A stretch of DNA of 64,000 nucleotides from Lycium barbarum (lineage: Eukaryota > Streptophyta > Magnoliopsida > Solanales > Solanaceae). Positions within the stretch are counted from its first letter, which is position 1. Each line of letters opens with the position of its first letter. The position numbers were made by a program, and so were the translations under genes. Positions 1-12,500 of the stretch are shown here, one piece after another. The stretch is from NCBI RefSeq assembly GCF_019175385.1, contig NC_083344.1, positions 23,506,380-23,570,379 of the forward strand, written 5' to 3'. The notes under the pieces are model-generated. The model worked only from the letters and a program-made list of their open reading frames with translations, had not been told where the DNA came from and ran no database searches.

Positions 1-1043
1 AATATCTTCATACACTTTAATCTCCCAAATTCAAGAACAGCAACTTGTCAACAACATCAACAATTATTATACATCATAACTCAGCCAATTCCATCCATTT
101 AATCCAACTAAAACAGCCCCCGATCCATAAATCTAAACAAAACAACAAACGAATTTATAACGCTATTTTCTCCGTTCTAATCCGTTAAAACTCTAAATAA
201 ACTTGTTAACAATGAAAAAAGGGACCTTACTCTTACCTTAAGTATGCAGAAACCACGTCAACACTCTTCTTATTGGCTGATTTTTATCTCAAATTGAAGG
301 CAACACAACGTACAACACTTTTCTCTTCATGAGCTTCGGGATTCGGGGCTCAGATTTTGATCAAAACTTTATTTTTCTCTCTAAGGCTTTCCTCCCTCTC
401 TTTCTCTCTCTCTCTCTCTAGAATTTTCTGGGTCTTTTTGGTCTGAAACTGTGGAGGATAAGGCTGAAACTTCCCTTAAATAACAAGGGAAATGGGCCTG
501 ACCCGGATTGGAATCGGGTTGGGCTCATTTCACTGCCCAGCTTGACCTTTCTGCCTTAAAACGTCCATAACTCTTTATCCCGATGTCACATACGGGCCCA
601 CGACCTATGGTTGGAAAGGTATTTCAATTATCTACAACTTTAATTTAGGAGTTTTCCCAAATTCCTAAATAATGATGGGGTTATGGCCTCCCGAAGTCAG
701 ATCACCCGAAAACGTAACTTAAAAACATCTTTTTAGAGGGCTTACACTTGGATTGGGCTCAAGGGTCCTTCTTGAGTTGTGTTTAACTTCACATATATTG
801 TCCATATAACTTATCATATGTCCTTTATAAAAATCCCTTCATGCGGGCCCCACCTCAGCTTACGGTTACGAGGGCTATATATCTTTTAACGTATTATTCC
901 AATCATATTGTACGAATTCCGAATATCATACTCATGCTACTATAGTAGAATTTCATTCTTTATACTTGTGATATTTTCTCCTCCTTGAGCTAACATTAAG
1001 CTGTCTGTAGCCTTAGTAACAAGAAATTTTCTGGGGTGTAACA
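1..1043 (-). mobile_element. Ty3/gypsy-type LTR, partial (5' part, runs off window)
   Basis: Read on the minus strand, this starts TGTTACACCCCAG at 1043, the usual start of the LTR superfamily that fills the window. It runs leftwards out of the window. No coding sequence is present. It appears to be inserted in the minus-strand LTR at 1044-3394, because the sequence beyond 1043 continues as the distal part of that LTR. The left target duplication lies outside the window, so insertion cannot be proven. Confidence 0.55.
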
Positions 1044-3394
1044 CATAATAGAGAAATCATAAGTCATAAGGTGAAGGTAAAACCTGCGCGACCTTTAAGG
1101 ATGAATACATTTCATACATATAGCATATATACATAATCGTCGTGCATGAATCATCATAGCGTATACGTCATTATGTCATATAATTCATCATTGTAATACC
1201 GTATCTGCTCATACACATAAAACATTATCCGTATTCGGCCACGTAGGGCTCGACAACATCCGTATTTGGCCACGTAGTGGATCGACAGTATCCATATTCG
1301 GCCACATAGTGGCTCGACAATATCACATACACATCTTCCGTATTCGGCCACGTAGTAGCTCGACCATATCGCATACATCATAACAAGGATCAGTATATCT
1401 CATCATCATCATTGTCATCACATACATCTGATAAGTGTATCGTAACCTTTCATTAATGCATACACTTAAATTTAAAGACAATCCATGAAAATCACATCAT
1501 ATTCGTAGCATGGACTTCGAATAAGTATCGTATGATAGTCTTTATAATCTTTTAGGCTTAAGCTCATCATTACCCTTATCGTTTCTATAGCATATCTCTC
1601 ACATTTATCTCATATGAAATCCTCTATGAACATAGACTCGTAATTTTTTGGAACATTGGTCATAGAGCATTAAGGCTTATAGACAATCTATGACAATGTC
1701 GGGGTGACATAAGGTCGAAAACCCCCGATTACATTATGGAGAATTCATAGGTAGTCTGCCTCACCTTGAAGGAATTAGTATATAAGGTGAGTGTATACAA
1801 CAAGCAATACCAATAGATCATAGTTAATGTCGTTAGCTTTGTAGAAACATTATACCATGAACTCTAGGATCTTTAGACTTAAGTTTATCATCTTCATTAT
1901 CGTGTTGATAGCATGCCTCTTATCTTTATCTCACGTGGCTATTCCTGATTATAAACCCTTAGTTTTCCGGAAGGTAGGAAGGTCATGGAGAGGTAGGGAA
2001 CATAATATAATAGAAGTCACATAAGGATCATTAGTTCCGTAAGAATTGTATCCTAACTTTAGAACTTATATTCATCGCCGGTATCGTCATGCTCGTAACA
2101 TATCTCTTTCCGTTATCTTGTGAAGCTCTTCATAATTGCAGACTCATAGTTTTTGGTACATAAGAAAATCATGAAGAAGGAGGGAATATCATATCGTAGG
2201 ATTCATGCCTTAGAAAGAAGGGACTAGCCTTACATACCTTTGTTGTTTACTAATATGTCGCTTGCTTGTTCTCCTTTAATGCCCACATTTCTACCTTCAA
2301 GAGAAGTCGCATTAACATTAGTTAATCGGCTATAAGAACGTGTTACTATTTCTAGGGAAAATTGGGCAGCACTTCCTTTGTTTATACTACTTTTCCCACG
2401 TTTCATTTCAACTCCCAAACGTTCACAACAATACTCACAATATCGTATCAACAATCGTCATTTATCCACATTTACTACATTCCACCATTTTTCTCCAATT
2501 TCCCTACATTTATTGGTTTTAGCTCATCATCACGTTTTCTCATACATAATACTTATTTCATGGTCTAAACGTCATTTATACTCACAACACACCAACACTC
2601 ATAATTCAATCCAACTATCATCCAACTATGGCACTATTCACAGTTTATGACCCATTTACTACACTAATCTATAATCAAAGTGTTTCAACGTATAAATACT
2701 TCAATCATCATGAGAAATTCATAAAACTTACCTTAGATAGTGGTTGAACAGGCCTTGAGTGGAGTTACTCCTCTAGCACCAAAACCCTACTTCACTTCCC
2801 TTGGGTTTTCTTGAATTAGATGAACTTTGGCTAGGTTTCATACACTTGGTTTCATGGATTTGGTGTTATCGATCATGGATTTCCCTTGAATTCTCTTATG
2901 GATGAATGTTAGAGAGAATATTCTAGAGGTTTCTATGTCCAAAATGGTGAAAAATATGATTTTTGGTCGAGCTTGGCCTATTTAAAGTGGTCCAGAAAAT
3001 TCTGGACCGACACAACATGTGGCACACTTTGCTAGACGCAAAGCGTGCTTTGCTAAACGCATGTTGTGTCGCAAACCATGCAGAACCACAAAATTTCACT
3101 GGCACACTTTGTGATGCAACTGCGTGGCCGCATGTCGTGTTTGCTGGACGCATGTTGTGCCGCAAAGTGCGCCAGAACATGAAATTTTCCAAACTTCACC
3201 TGAAACTTCTCTCCGATGATCCAACGAGTCTTAAACCTTCCCGAAGCTTACTGAACATGATTTTACTCCATTATATACTCAATATGGACACATCTACCTT
3301 CATGACCTTGCAAGACTTATCCTACTTCCCGAAACTAGGACAATTAGCATTCGGCGGAACTCTATATATATATATAAAAACGAGAGGTGTAACA
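1044..3394 (-). mobile_element. Ty3/gypsy-type LTR, minus strand, interrupted
   Basis: On the minus strand it starts TGTTACACCTCTCG at 3394. It contains in order the modules seen in the other LTRs: a GC-rich cluster of repeated words (about 3000-3180), the GCTGCCCAA motif near 2365, the AAAGGTATGT-like motif near 2235, and four tandem copies of an LTR minisatellite (about 1230-1370, plus strand: TATTCGGCCACGTAG..CTCGAC). The 3' end is missing and is replaced at 1043 by another LTR. Short open frames inside (for example 2378-2650, 2963-3403) are fortuitous. Confidence 0.6.
1228..1370 (-). repeat. LTR minisatellite, about 4 copies
   Basis: Degenerate tandem units of about 31-48 bp, each with TTCGGCCACGTAG followed by GCTCGAC on the plus strand. 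This is the minus-strand version of the ACCGAGTCC..GGCCGGGTATG repeats at the same relative place in other LTRs of the window. Confidence 0.6.
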
Positions 3395-4154
3395 TATGTA
3401 TAGCACCAAGCCTTTTCATGGCTGGCTACGTGAAACACCGAACCTTCATGGTCGGGTATGATACTAATATATGTATGTATATGTACATGAGTAAGCATTA
3501 GAAATGGAAGGTCCCTATGAGAGACAAATAATTATGATGATGGCCACTAGAGGTATAAATGGTTCAATTTCCTCCTGATTCCTCTATCTTATGCTATTTC
3601 TTATGCTATCTCTTATGCTCCTACTATGATATTGATCATGCTTTACATACTCAGTACATTATTCGTACTGACATCCTTTTTGTTATGGACGCTGCGTCAT
3701 GCCCGCAGGTGGACAGGGAGGTAGACTTGACCCATAGACTGCTTGTTCTAAGACTGCATAGAGGAGCTCCATTCATCCGGAGCTTAAGTTGTTGGTATTA
3801 TTCTTTTGTGTACATACATATGGACATGGCAGGGTCCTGTCCCGCCGATATGATGTTACATACTCTTCTTAAGGCTCGTGGACAGTTGTGTATCGTTAGA
3901 TGTCTTTTAGCCTTGTCGGCTTATATTTTGTATATCATTTTGTTGGCCTCGTCGGCTTGTGTATATGGATATAGGGGCATTGTTGTCGATGATGATATAA
4001 ATGTGTTGCTGCCCAAAGATATTAGTATTATTGATGTATGAAATTATGCGTAGGCCATGTGGCTCACCTAGATGTGAATGAGAAAGTACGATAAGAGGTG
4101 CCCTGGTAGGTTAGCACCGGGTGCTCATCATGGCCCTCCGGTTGGGCCGTGACA
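3395..4154 (+). mobile_element. 3' part of a Ty3/gypsy-type LTR
   Basis: This is the distal third of a plus-strand LTR. It has the CAGTAC..GTACTG hairpin at 3652-3670, the CATGCCCGCAGGT motif near 3700, GCCTTGTCGGCT near 3913, and ends in CCGTGACA at 4154. Its 5' two thirds are missing where the opposite-strand LTR begins at 3394. It is followed by a very short internal region and then a full LTR (4391-6887), so it is probably the 5' LTR of that element. Confidence 0.6.
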
Positions 4155-4390
4155 AGAGGAGACTCTGGCAGAGATACCATTTTCCCTAGGTATGTAATGT
4201 TTTCTTTGATGTTTTCTTGGTCGTGTGTGGCCATGGTTGACGTTGTTGTTGTTGTAGCCCTGTGAAGCGATATATTTTGGGTTGTTGTGCCAGGATGGTA
4301 GTGCCATATTGCAGGGAAACTCTGGCGAAATTTTTATAGAATCCCCAAGAGTATAACATTCGAGGACGAATGTTCCTAAGGGGGGGAGAG
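4155..4390 (+). mobile_element. Residual internal region of a gypsy element with polypurine tract
   Basis: Only 236 bp separate the LTR end at 4154 from the next LTR start at 4391. The right end has the typical 3' terminus of Ty3/gypsy elements: CATTCGAGGACGAATG (4358 onward), then a purine run AAGGGGGGGAGAG touching the TGTTACA of the LTR. No primer-binding site of the TGGTATCAGAGC type and no gag or pol frame is visible, so the element is internally deleted. Confidence 0.7.
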
Positions 4391-6887
4391 TGTTACATCT
4401 CGGAGATTTCGGATTTGTTGCATTGTGAGTAGACCAACACGATCTTAAGATAAACATGAAGTCCTTACAAGATAAGGAGAGTATTTGATAACCTTAAGTG
4501 TGTACCATGAGATTTTGAAGTCATACGAATCGGTGGAACTAAGTTCATCAAAGAAAGTGAAACGCAAGTTATGTTGAGAAGGTTTCATAATAATTGAGTT
4601 AATAATTATTTAGTAATGTCTTAAGGAGGAGCTATAGGGATCCTTGGATGGTTAATGAAGTGTTATGCAAGTGTCAATAAGGTTCCACAAGGATTGGGAG
4701 TTGAACGAATCGACGCGAGAAAGTTTCAGAAAATGTTGGGTTGTAGACCACTTATACGGACCGTATAAGTTATACGGCCCTTATAATGGTCTGTATAACC
4801 ATTCCAGAGAAGAGTAATTCCATGGTGGGATTATACGGTCCATTTATACGGACCGTATAAATGGCCATATAATTGGTCGGGCCAGTTTTTTTTATTTTTT
4901 TATAAATGGACGACCCTTCCTCATTTATTTCAATTCCACCTTTTCCCCAAGTCTTAAAAGATGTCGAACCTTCCTCCAAGCATATCCACACAACCCAAGA
5001 TATATCATAGATCAAATAGCAAGAATCAAAGGATCCAAGTGTTGGAAGGCTCACTAAGGTGTGTAGAACTCAAGATTTTCTTTGGTGTTGAAGTTGGGGT
5101 TTCACTCAAGTGAATGATTTGATTCAAAGATTGCTCTTATGTTATTAAGGTGAGTTTTTATACTTGTTTCCAAGTTATTAAGCATGTCTAGTTGTTGAAA
5201 AACTTGATTGAGGAAAAGAAAGCAAAAGAGGAAGTCCAAATGTGGGTTTGATGATGTTATGAGTAATAAATTAACTTGAGTTGTAATTGTTGGAGTACTT
5301 TGGGTATAATCTTGCTACGAATGATAGTAATGATGATGAGAAAGTGTGGTACACGAGTGTATATAGAGTTGTATTGAAATTGTCACTGTGTGTTTATTAT
5401 GAAAAGGAGTTTTGGGCGTGTAATGAAGTATCTTAATTACAAAATTGATGATGATGTCATTGTAAATTGGGAGCTGTTTTATGATTTAATGGAAGTCAAT
5501 AAAACAGGGGAAATGCTGCCCAATTTTCGCTAGCTCATGAATTATTCTAGTTTGAACTTAAGAGTGTCTTTAAGACTTAACCGTAGTATGATCCTTTTAA
5601 ATGTAGATCTTATGAACGTGGAAGGAGAACGTTAAACGATTAAGGAGACGTTAAGGTATGTTAAGGCAATTCCTTCTTCATTTTGGCATGATCCTATGTT
5701 ATGAGCCAACAAGCGATTAAATGAGCTTCCATATTACTCTACTCTTAGAAGCACTAGGAGTATTTCAGTCTTTGATGTCCCTATACCCCGTATGATTGTT
5801 CCTTCTGTTTGTGGGTCTTGAGATTACTTATGTTGATGATGTTAGCTCAAAAGTTTTCCATCGGAGGTAATATGACCTTATGTCACTCCGAGAGTTCTAT
5901 GTATACATTTCAGTTATGCATTGCTTTCATATATATATGCATATTGACCCATGACCGGAATGCGTTATATAGAAGTATATTATATGTACATGGGGTATGG
6001 GAAAATGGATAGGCGTTATATACGTATTACCACCTGATCAGCTGGTGCACCTTGATGATGATATATGGATCAGGACGTACGTTCCTCGACATTATTATAT
6101 GATATATGGATCGGGTCGTACGTTCCTCAGCACTATTATATGGGATATGGATCGGGCTGAACGTTTCTCAGCACTATGACCTATATTTATATACATGAGC
6201 AAGATTATCATTGAGAGCATGCAGATTATACGCCCACAGAGGCATTGTTAGTTATACAGATACTTGTTCATACAAATCTATGCAGACAGTCAGTTTAGCT
6301 TTGACTTTCAGATCCCGTTCATGATTCTTATGCGTATACTTATGTTCCTCTTATGCCTTACATACTCAGTACATTATCCGTACTGACTCCCCTATTGCTC
6401 GGAGGGTTGCGTTCATGCCGCAGGTTCAGGTAGACATACAGGTGGTCCAGCTCCGTAGGACCTCTATATCCAGCAGTGGTCAGTGCGCTCCATTTGATCC
6501 AGAGCTGCAGTCTATTTTGGTATGCCATTATTTTGGAGATGTATATGCATATGGGTATGACGAGGCCCTGTCCCGTCCTTTCTACAGCTTGATACTCCAG
6601 TAGAGTTCTGTAGACAGGTGTAGGTGTATGTCAGATGATGTAGCCTTGTCGGCTCCTATTCTTTTGTGTACAACATATGTAGCGGCCTAGTTGGCTTGCA
6701 CTGGTCTTTCATCTTGTATATATGTAAATGTACAAAGTTAATGATGTCACACCTTCATGAGGCAGTACGAGATCAGTTTAAGTCACTTATGGGCCATTGA
6801 TGTTCAGTATGGTTCAGATATGAGTATAGGGGTGTTGGTTCTTAGAGGTTAGACAATCGTCACGACTCATCGGTTTGGGTCGTGACA
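4391..6887 (+). mobile_element. Complete Ty3/gypsy-type LTR (3' LTR)
   Basis: Starts TGTTACATCTCGG directly after the polypurine tract and ends GGGTCGTGACA, 2497 bp. Visible modules: a palindrome cluster at 4751-4863 built on TACGG-N-CCGTA; a TATA-like TATAAATGG at 4901; GCTGCCCAATTTTCG near 5516; AAGGTATGTTAAGG at 5653; hairpin CAGTAC..GTACTG at 6367-6385; the GCAGGT-type motif near 6420. It ends directly against the copia internal sequence, so this gypsy element inserted into the copia element or its left flank. No protein is encoded. Confidence 0.8.
4751..4863. repeat. Palindrome cluster in LTR (TACGG-N-CCGTA words)
   Basis: 4751-4769 is a 19-bp and 4841-4863 a 23-bp near-perfect palindrome around TACGGACCGTA. 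A weaker one, TTATACGGCCCTTATAA, is at 4770-4786. The cluster lies about 40-150 bp upstream of the LTR's TATA-like box at 4901. Confidence 0.75.
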
Positions 6888-8966
6888 TGTGCCTTGTGGA
6901 AATAGCAAGAAAGATCACATTCTTGGCCGTTAGAAAAGTTGGTAAGACATCCTCCCATAAACATAAAATGTGGCACAGAGTAACCTGGTCCCTGCAATAA
7001 CAGAAGCAGCAGAATCTCAAGAAGGCAAAAAGGAACCTGGTCCCTCTATCACTCAACTTGCTGAAAGCTGATTCTGCAAGATAGAGGACCAGGTAGCCGA
7101 CACCTTAACCAAGGCACTAAACAGGGAGTAACCTATAGGAGATGGGTCTGATCGAGCTCAACGTGTTGCCCTTCCTCAAACTTCTTCAGTCTTAGCTATG
7201 TAAAGAGGAAAGGTACAAGGTTAAAAGGAGATTTTCGGAAGCACTTAACTCACTCTTGTACCGTTAAAGGAACACACACGTGGCAGGGTCAAGGGAGCGC
7301 AAGCATAAGTGAAATTGCACATCTCATAGTTCTTGCCTCGTCTTCAAATTGTCAAGGGACCTGGTGTCCATGACTCAAGTTAGTAGTCTCTTTAGTGCTT
7401 AGTATGTCTAGAACTATCTAGAATGTCGTGTCATTAAGACTCTTCCACTTCCTATTCCAATTTGAGCCCTTTAAATTCCTGTCCATCTTGAACCTCCTTG
7501 TACCTCAATAGAAAACAATTCCTCTTCAGATCTTACCAAAAAATAAATTACCATATCTTAAATCTGAATCGTCCTTTCTCACTCGCTAGAATCTAAACCC
7601 CACCATATCACTACCAGATCCCAAAGATAGTCTGACTCTGGTAAGTTCCACTTTCATCGATTATTCTAGAACAGATAAAGGACTCTATAAGCCCTGTGTA
7701 GAACTTCTCCTCGATGACTCTAAATAGGGGAGCGAAATAGATCTAATATCATGGAAAGTGGAACTGAAATTGTTAAGGGGTTTGAAGAGGCCTTGAAAGA
7801 AAAAGAAAGCGATGAAGGAACTCAGAAGGATCTGATGACGAAATGGATGAAGTGGAAGGAACCCTTTAGGGAAGAAATGGATGCAATCTGCAAGGCATGG
7901 AATCGATTAGAAGAAACATTCTGTCACGAGTAATCCTTGTGGTAGTGCAGAAGAGATATCTTGCACATCTGCTTCCAGCGAATCACAACGATCCTAACAT
8001 GATAGACAAGGATGGAAACACCTTGCCAGGTACTGTCATAGATACCAAGTTGTGCCACCTTATGAAGCCTAATGTTTACTGGTATAGCCACGCTAAAATT
8101 CGTGGTACTAGCCGTCCATCTCATTACTTTGTATTGGTTGATGAGAACGGATCCGGCGCAGCTATAAACTGGCTATGCTACATATGTAATGTGCATACGT
8201 TCAGTCTAATCCACCATCCTACTATGCACACTCGTTTCGCGTTGTGCAGGATATTACATTAAGGATGATGTGAAAATCAAGGAGAAATGAAAATGCTCAA
8301 GAAGGCAAAGGGACCAGGTTTCAATGGTGCTGCAGAGGAAGCTGACTCTTAGCTAAAGGCTGTAAATCATTGTCTAGACCCCCTAATCCTTAGTTCTTGA
8401 GCCCCTCCTAGTCCCTCTGAATATCTGACCCTTTGTATTCCATTGCTTAATGACTATGGCACTCATGGCAGTTTAAGCATCATATTTTGTGCTGACTAAG
8501 ACTACTATGTTTGATATGCTTAATCTAATCTGGGAAATTACTCTGATTTGTGCAATGATCTTAGTACTTGTTGTTACTATTCTTGCTTATGTTGTGTTGC
8601 CCTTGTGGCCATGAGTTAATGCTACTAACTTCGTTTTGGCTTATGCTACTTTTGTTACTTTTTTTAATAACGCCAAAAAGGGGAAGAAAACAAAGAGGTG
8701 TGAAAGGGAGGAAGAATGATGTGAGAGAGATAGTTTGTCATCATCAAAAAGGGGAAAATTGACTATATGTATGTTTAGATGATTGTCAAACCTAGTGAAA
8801 CCAGAGCTAGCAAGAAACCCGATCCTTAATATGGCCTCTCCATACATCTCACAGTCTTAAGAATACAATTGATATATGTGAGAGAGACATGTGTGAAAGA
8901 TAAGGGAAATCGTGAAAAAGGGAAAAAGGACTGCAAGCTGAGCAAGAGAAGGACTGATCCGCAGAG
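6888..8966 (+). mobile_element. Copia-type internal region, copy 1
   Basis: First of three homologous internal regions of a non-autonomous Ty1/copia element. It opens in the protease-proximal part (CCTTGTGGAAATAGCAAG, 6892), jumps to the end of RNase H, where 7084-7131 reads EDQVADTLTKALNRE and a stop (the usual copia C-terminal signature), then carries a host-derived ARGONAUTE segment and a 3' noncoding part. A polypurine-like run AAAAAGGGGAAAA near 8745 is followed by an LTR-start-like TGACTATATG. Integrase and reverse transcriptase are absent. Confidence 0.8.
7863..8260 (+). pseudogene. Captured ARGONAUTE PIWI-domain fragment, copy 1
   Basis: Translated in pieces this matches the C-terminal half of a plant AGO PIWI domain. 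FREEMDAICKAW comes first (frame of the 7751-7933 open frame). After a frameshift near 7918 come VILVVVQKRYLAHLLPANHN, GNTLPGTVIDTKLCH, GTSRPSHYFVLVDENG and NWLCYIC (7924-8262). In AGO proteins the same blocks read [64 protein letters not shown]. The conserved HYH triplet reads HYF here. PAZ, MID and the first half of PIWI are absent. It sits between the copia RNase H stop and the 3' polypurine region, so it is carried as cargo. I am confident of the family; the clade (AGO1/5/7/10-like) is a guess. Confidence 0.85.
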
Positions 8967-11340
8967 TGGATGATTTTCTCATACTAAAGGCCTACCAAGA
9001 AAGGACTGTTCCTTGTGGAAATAGCAAGAAAGGTCACATTCTTGGCCGTGGGAAAAGTTGGTAAGATATCCTCCCATAAACATAAAATGTGGCACAGAGT
9101 AACCTGGTCCCTGCAATAACAGAAGCAGCAGAATCTCAAAAAGGCATAGAGAAACCTGGTCCCTCTATCACTCTACTTGCTGAAAGCTGATTCTGCAAGA
9201 TAGAGGACCAGGTAGCAGACATCTTTACCAAGGCACTAAGCAGGGAGTAACCTATAGGAGATGGGCCTGATCGAGCTCAACGTATTGCCCTTCCTTAAAC
9301 TTCTTCAATCTTAGCTATGTTAAGAGGAAAGGTACAAGGTTAAAAGGAGCTTTTCGAAAGCATTTGACTCACTCTTGTACCATTAAAGGAACACACACGT
9401 GGCAGGGTCAGGAGAGCGCAAGCATAGGTGACATTGCACATCTCATAGTTCTTGCCTCGTCTTCAAATTGTCAAGGGACCTGCTGTCCATAACTCAAGTT
9501 AGTAGTCTCTTCAGTGCTTAGTATGTCTAGAACTATCTAGAATGTCATGTCATTAAGACTCTTCCACTTCCTATTCCAATTTGAGCCCTTTAAATTCCTG
9601 TCCATCTTGAACCTCCTCGTACCTCAATAGAAAACAATTCCTCTTCAGATCTTGCCAAAAAATAAATTACCATATCTTAAATCTGAATCGTCCTTTCTCA
9701 CTCGCTAGAATCTAAACCCCACCATATCACTACCAGATCCCAAAGATAGTCTGACTCTGGTAAGTTCCACTTTCATCGATTATTCTAGAATAGATTAAGG
9801 ACTCTATGAGCCCTGTGTAGACCTTCTCCTCGATAACACTAAATGGAGGCGCGAAACATATCTAATATCATGGAAAGTGGAACTGAAATTTCTAAGGGGT
9901 TTGAAGAGACCTTGAGAGCAAATGAAAGTGATGAAGGAACTCAGAAGGATCTGATGACGAAACGGATGAAGGGGAAGGAACCTATTAGGGAAGAAATGGA
10001 TGCAATCCATAAGGCATGCAATCCATTGGAAGAAAGGTATCTGTCACGAGTAATCCTTGTGGTAGTGCAGAAGAAACATCATGAACATCTGCTCCCTGCG
10101 AATCACAACGATCCAAACATGAAAGACAAGGATAGAAACACTTTACCAGGTGTTGTGATAAATACCAAGCTGTGCCACCTCTTAGAGCCTAATGTTTACT
10201 GTTATAGCCACGCTAAAACCCGAGGTACTAGCCATCCATCTCATTACCATAAACTGGTTGATGAGAATGGATCCGGCGCAACTACACACTGGTTGTGCTA
10301 CATATGCAAGGTGCAGACGTTCGGTCTCCGTGAATCCACTATCCGATTATGCACACTTGGTTTCCCGTTGTGTACGATATTAAATTGAGGATGATGTGGA
10401 AATCCTGGAGAAATGAAAATGCTCAAGAAGGCAAAAGGACCAGGTCTCAGTGGTGCTGCAAAGGAAGCAAACTCTTAGCTAAAGGCAGAAAATCTTTGTC
10501 TAGACCCACTAATCCTTAGTTCTTGAGCCCCTCCTAGTCCCCCTAAATATCTGACCCTTTGTATTCCATCGCTTAATGACTATGGAACTCATAGCAATTT
10601 AAGCATCATATTTTGTACTGACTAAGACTACTATGTTTGATATGCTTAATCTAATCTGGGCAATTACTTTGATTTGTGCAATGATTTTAATACTTGTTGT
10701 TACTGTTCTTGCTTATGTTGTCTTGCCTTAGTTGCCATGAGTTAATGCTACTAAACTTCTTTTTGGCTTATGCTACTTTTGTTACTCTTTTCAATGACGC
10801 CAAAAGGGGGAAGAAAGCAAAGGGGTGGGAAAGGGAGGAAGAATGATGTGAGAGAGACAGTTTGTCATCATCAAAAAGGGGGAAAATGACTATATGTATG
10901 TTTAGATGATTGTCAAACCTGGTGAAACCAGAGCAGGCGAGAAACCCGATCCTTAATATGTCCTCTCCATACATCTCACAGGCTTAAGAATATAATTGAT
11001 ATATGTGAGAGAGACATGTGCGAAAGATAAGGGAAACCGTAAAAAAGGGAAAGAGGATTGCAAGCTGAACACGAGAAGGACTGATCCGCAGGGGGAACGA
11101 GTGTGAATCTGGCTCTAAGGGGAACTTTGTCTATGAATTTATCATCATCAAAAAGGGGAAAATTGATATTTCATAACATGTTTTGATGATTTGACAAACC
11201 TTACTCAAAGAACCAGAATACTACTATGTATCTCGACGTTTGAGTCTCAGGGGGAACAAATGAGGTATCTGGGTATGGGATCTGGTCCTTATAGGGAATA
11301 CAAAGGATGTCGCTTTGTCATCCTAAAAAAAGGGGGAAAT
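8967..11340 (+). mobile_element. Copia-type internal region, copy 2
   Basis: Second internal copy, about 2.1 kb after the first in head-to-tail orientation with no LTR between. At about 8966 the 3' noncoding part of copy 1 (..CTGATCCGCAG) joins directly to the protease-proximal coding part (GTGGATGATTTTCTC, residues like DDFLSLKAYQ). RNase H ends at 9203-9250 as EDQVADIFTKALSRE and stop. Copy 2 keeps a longer 3' end than copy 1: two further purine runs, near 11150 and 11330, the last touching the LTR at 11341. Confidence 0.8.
9980..10386 (+). pseudogene. Captured ARGONAUTE PIWI-domain fragment, copy 2 (longest open frame)
   Basis: This lies in an uninterrupted 181-codon frame (9843-10388). 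AGO-like blocks in order are PIREEMDAIHKAC, VILVVVQKKHHEHLLPANHN, TLPGVVINTKLCH, GTSHPSHYHKLVDENG and LCYIC. In the next forward frame the nucleotides continue as CATYARCRRSVSVNPLSDYA then HLVSRCVRY, a close match to the AGO stretch [20 protein letters not shown] then AHLAAFRARY. The AGO homology therefore runs on through a +1 frameshift near 10275. Upstream residues (MEARNISNIMESGTEISKG) are not AGO-like. There is no visible intron, which would fit capture through an RNA copy if the donor gene has introns here. Expression is unknown. Confidence 0.88.
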
Positions 11341-12481
11341 TGATAAGAAATGATATGTTTTTAAGACATGACAAACCCTAAGGAACCAGATACAATTAGG
11401 TTCATCTTTCTGAACTTAGTTAACCTTATGATATCTCATATGTTGCTTGTCTAACATGCTCCTTGCAGAAAAAAATGCTTATAGGAATTTCTCATATAGG
11501 AGAGACCAAATATGTGGATTCAGAAGGACTAGATGGGATCAGGTCTCCAGCCTGCTCAGCCAAAAATGCAGTTGTAGAGCTACTAACAGTGTATCCAGTT
11601 CATACAACGTGTTCGAAGAACAGATGAGGAACCAGGTTCCTCCAGGTAAAGGTTCTGATCACTGAAGCTGAAAGTCTGAATCCACAGTTGCAAAGCGAGC
11701 GGCTGAAAAGTACAATGCAGCTGTACAGCAGTACCTCATCACGGCCGATTCATTAACTGTCCAGATTGCATGCGTTGTCATCTCTAGTTTCTCTCTCTCT
11801 CTCTGTGTATATAAAGATATCATTTTCCAAGAGAAGACTCATTCTTGCACAATCCGAAAATTTCTCCATCCAAAGTGCATGTCTCCACCTTTCAAGGTGT
11901 TCCTCAAGAACAGAGCCACAGCAACCCAAAGGACCAGGTCCAGAACTGAAGATGTTTTAGGTCCTTAGGTTGTTTCGTCTTTGTTATTTTGTGCTTCAAC
12001 TGTAAACCTACTCTTCCATGAAAAGAAGCTGTTTGTAGGTGTCCAAAATTCTTAAGGTTTCTTCCACAAGCTCTTGAGTGGTACACTAGGCTAGAGTTAG
12101 CATAGTTATATTTGTGTGTGGCTAGAGTTAGTCACTGTGGTGAATTCTTAAAGGGTGCCTTTGAGTGGTACACTGGGCTAGGGTAAGTATAGGTGTATTA
12201 GTGTGCTTGGCTAGGGGTAGTCAAGGGTGAGGGTTCCATAAGCGTTATTGTAAGGGTGAGGGATTATGGGAGTTAATTCGTAGCTTACAATAGAGTTGTA
12301 ACCTGAATTGCTCGGTTAGTGAAGTTGAAATCCTACAGGGGTAGGTCGTGATTTTTAATCCCTTGAACAAGAAGTTTTCCACATAAAAATCATGTGTTGA
12401 TTCTCGTACCGCAATGCATAAGGGAACTGGTACATGAACAGGTCCCTCATGTACTGTTTGGTGAGCACACAGCCTACAACA
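11341..12481 (+). mobile_element. Copia LTR (shared, left)
   Basis: 1141 bp, starts TGATAAGAAATG directly after AGGGGGAAAT and ends CAACA. A tRNA-Met-type primer-binding site follows (TTAGTATCAAAGCGGG, a variant of TTGGTATCAGAGC). A TC-rich tract and TATATAAAG near 11808 look like its promoter. It is the 3' LTR for internal copy 2 and the 5' LTR for copy 3. It is highly similar throughout to 14950-16088. Confidence 0.85.
11806..11816 (+). promoter_or_regulatory. TATA box of copia LTR
   Basis: GTATATAAAG follows a (TC)n tract. The same box occurs in the right LTR (GCATATAAAG near 15423), there preceded by a C21 run instead of TC repeats. Confidence 0.5.
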
Positions 12482-12500
12482 ATTAGTATCAAAGCGGGTT
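12482..12500 (+). other. Primer-binding site of the copia element
   Basis: ATTAGTATCAAAGCGGG directly after the LTR end resembles the initiator tRNA-Met complement (TTGGTATCAGAGC) with two substitutions. Confidence 0.6.

Noticed and set aside
1228..1370. CRISPR-like array
   Set aside because: Degenerate minisatellite with irregular units inside an LTR of a plant genome.
3559..4041. 160-codon open frame
   Set aside because: Lies in the conserved 3' part of an LTR; the same region in sister LTRs is not open in this frame, and no family is recognised.
9843..10388. Active ARGONAUTE gene
   Set aside because: Lacks PAZ, MID and half of PIWI, has a frameshift at its end, and is embedded in a retrotransposon in three copies.
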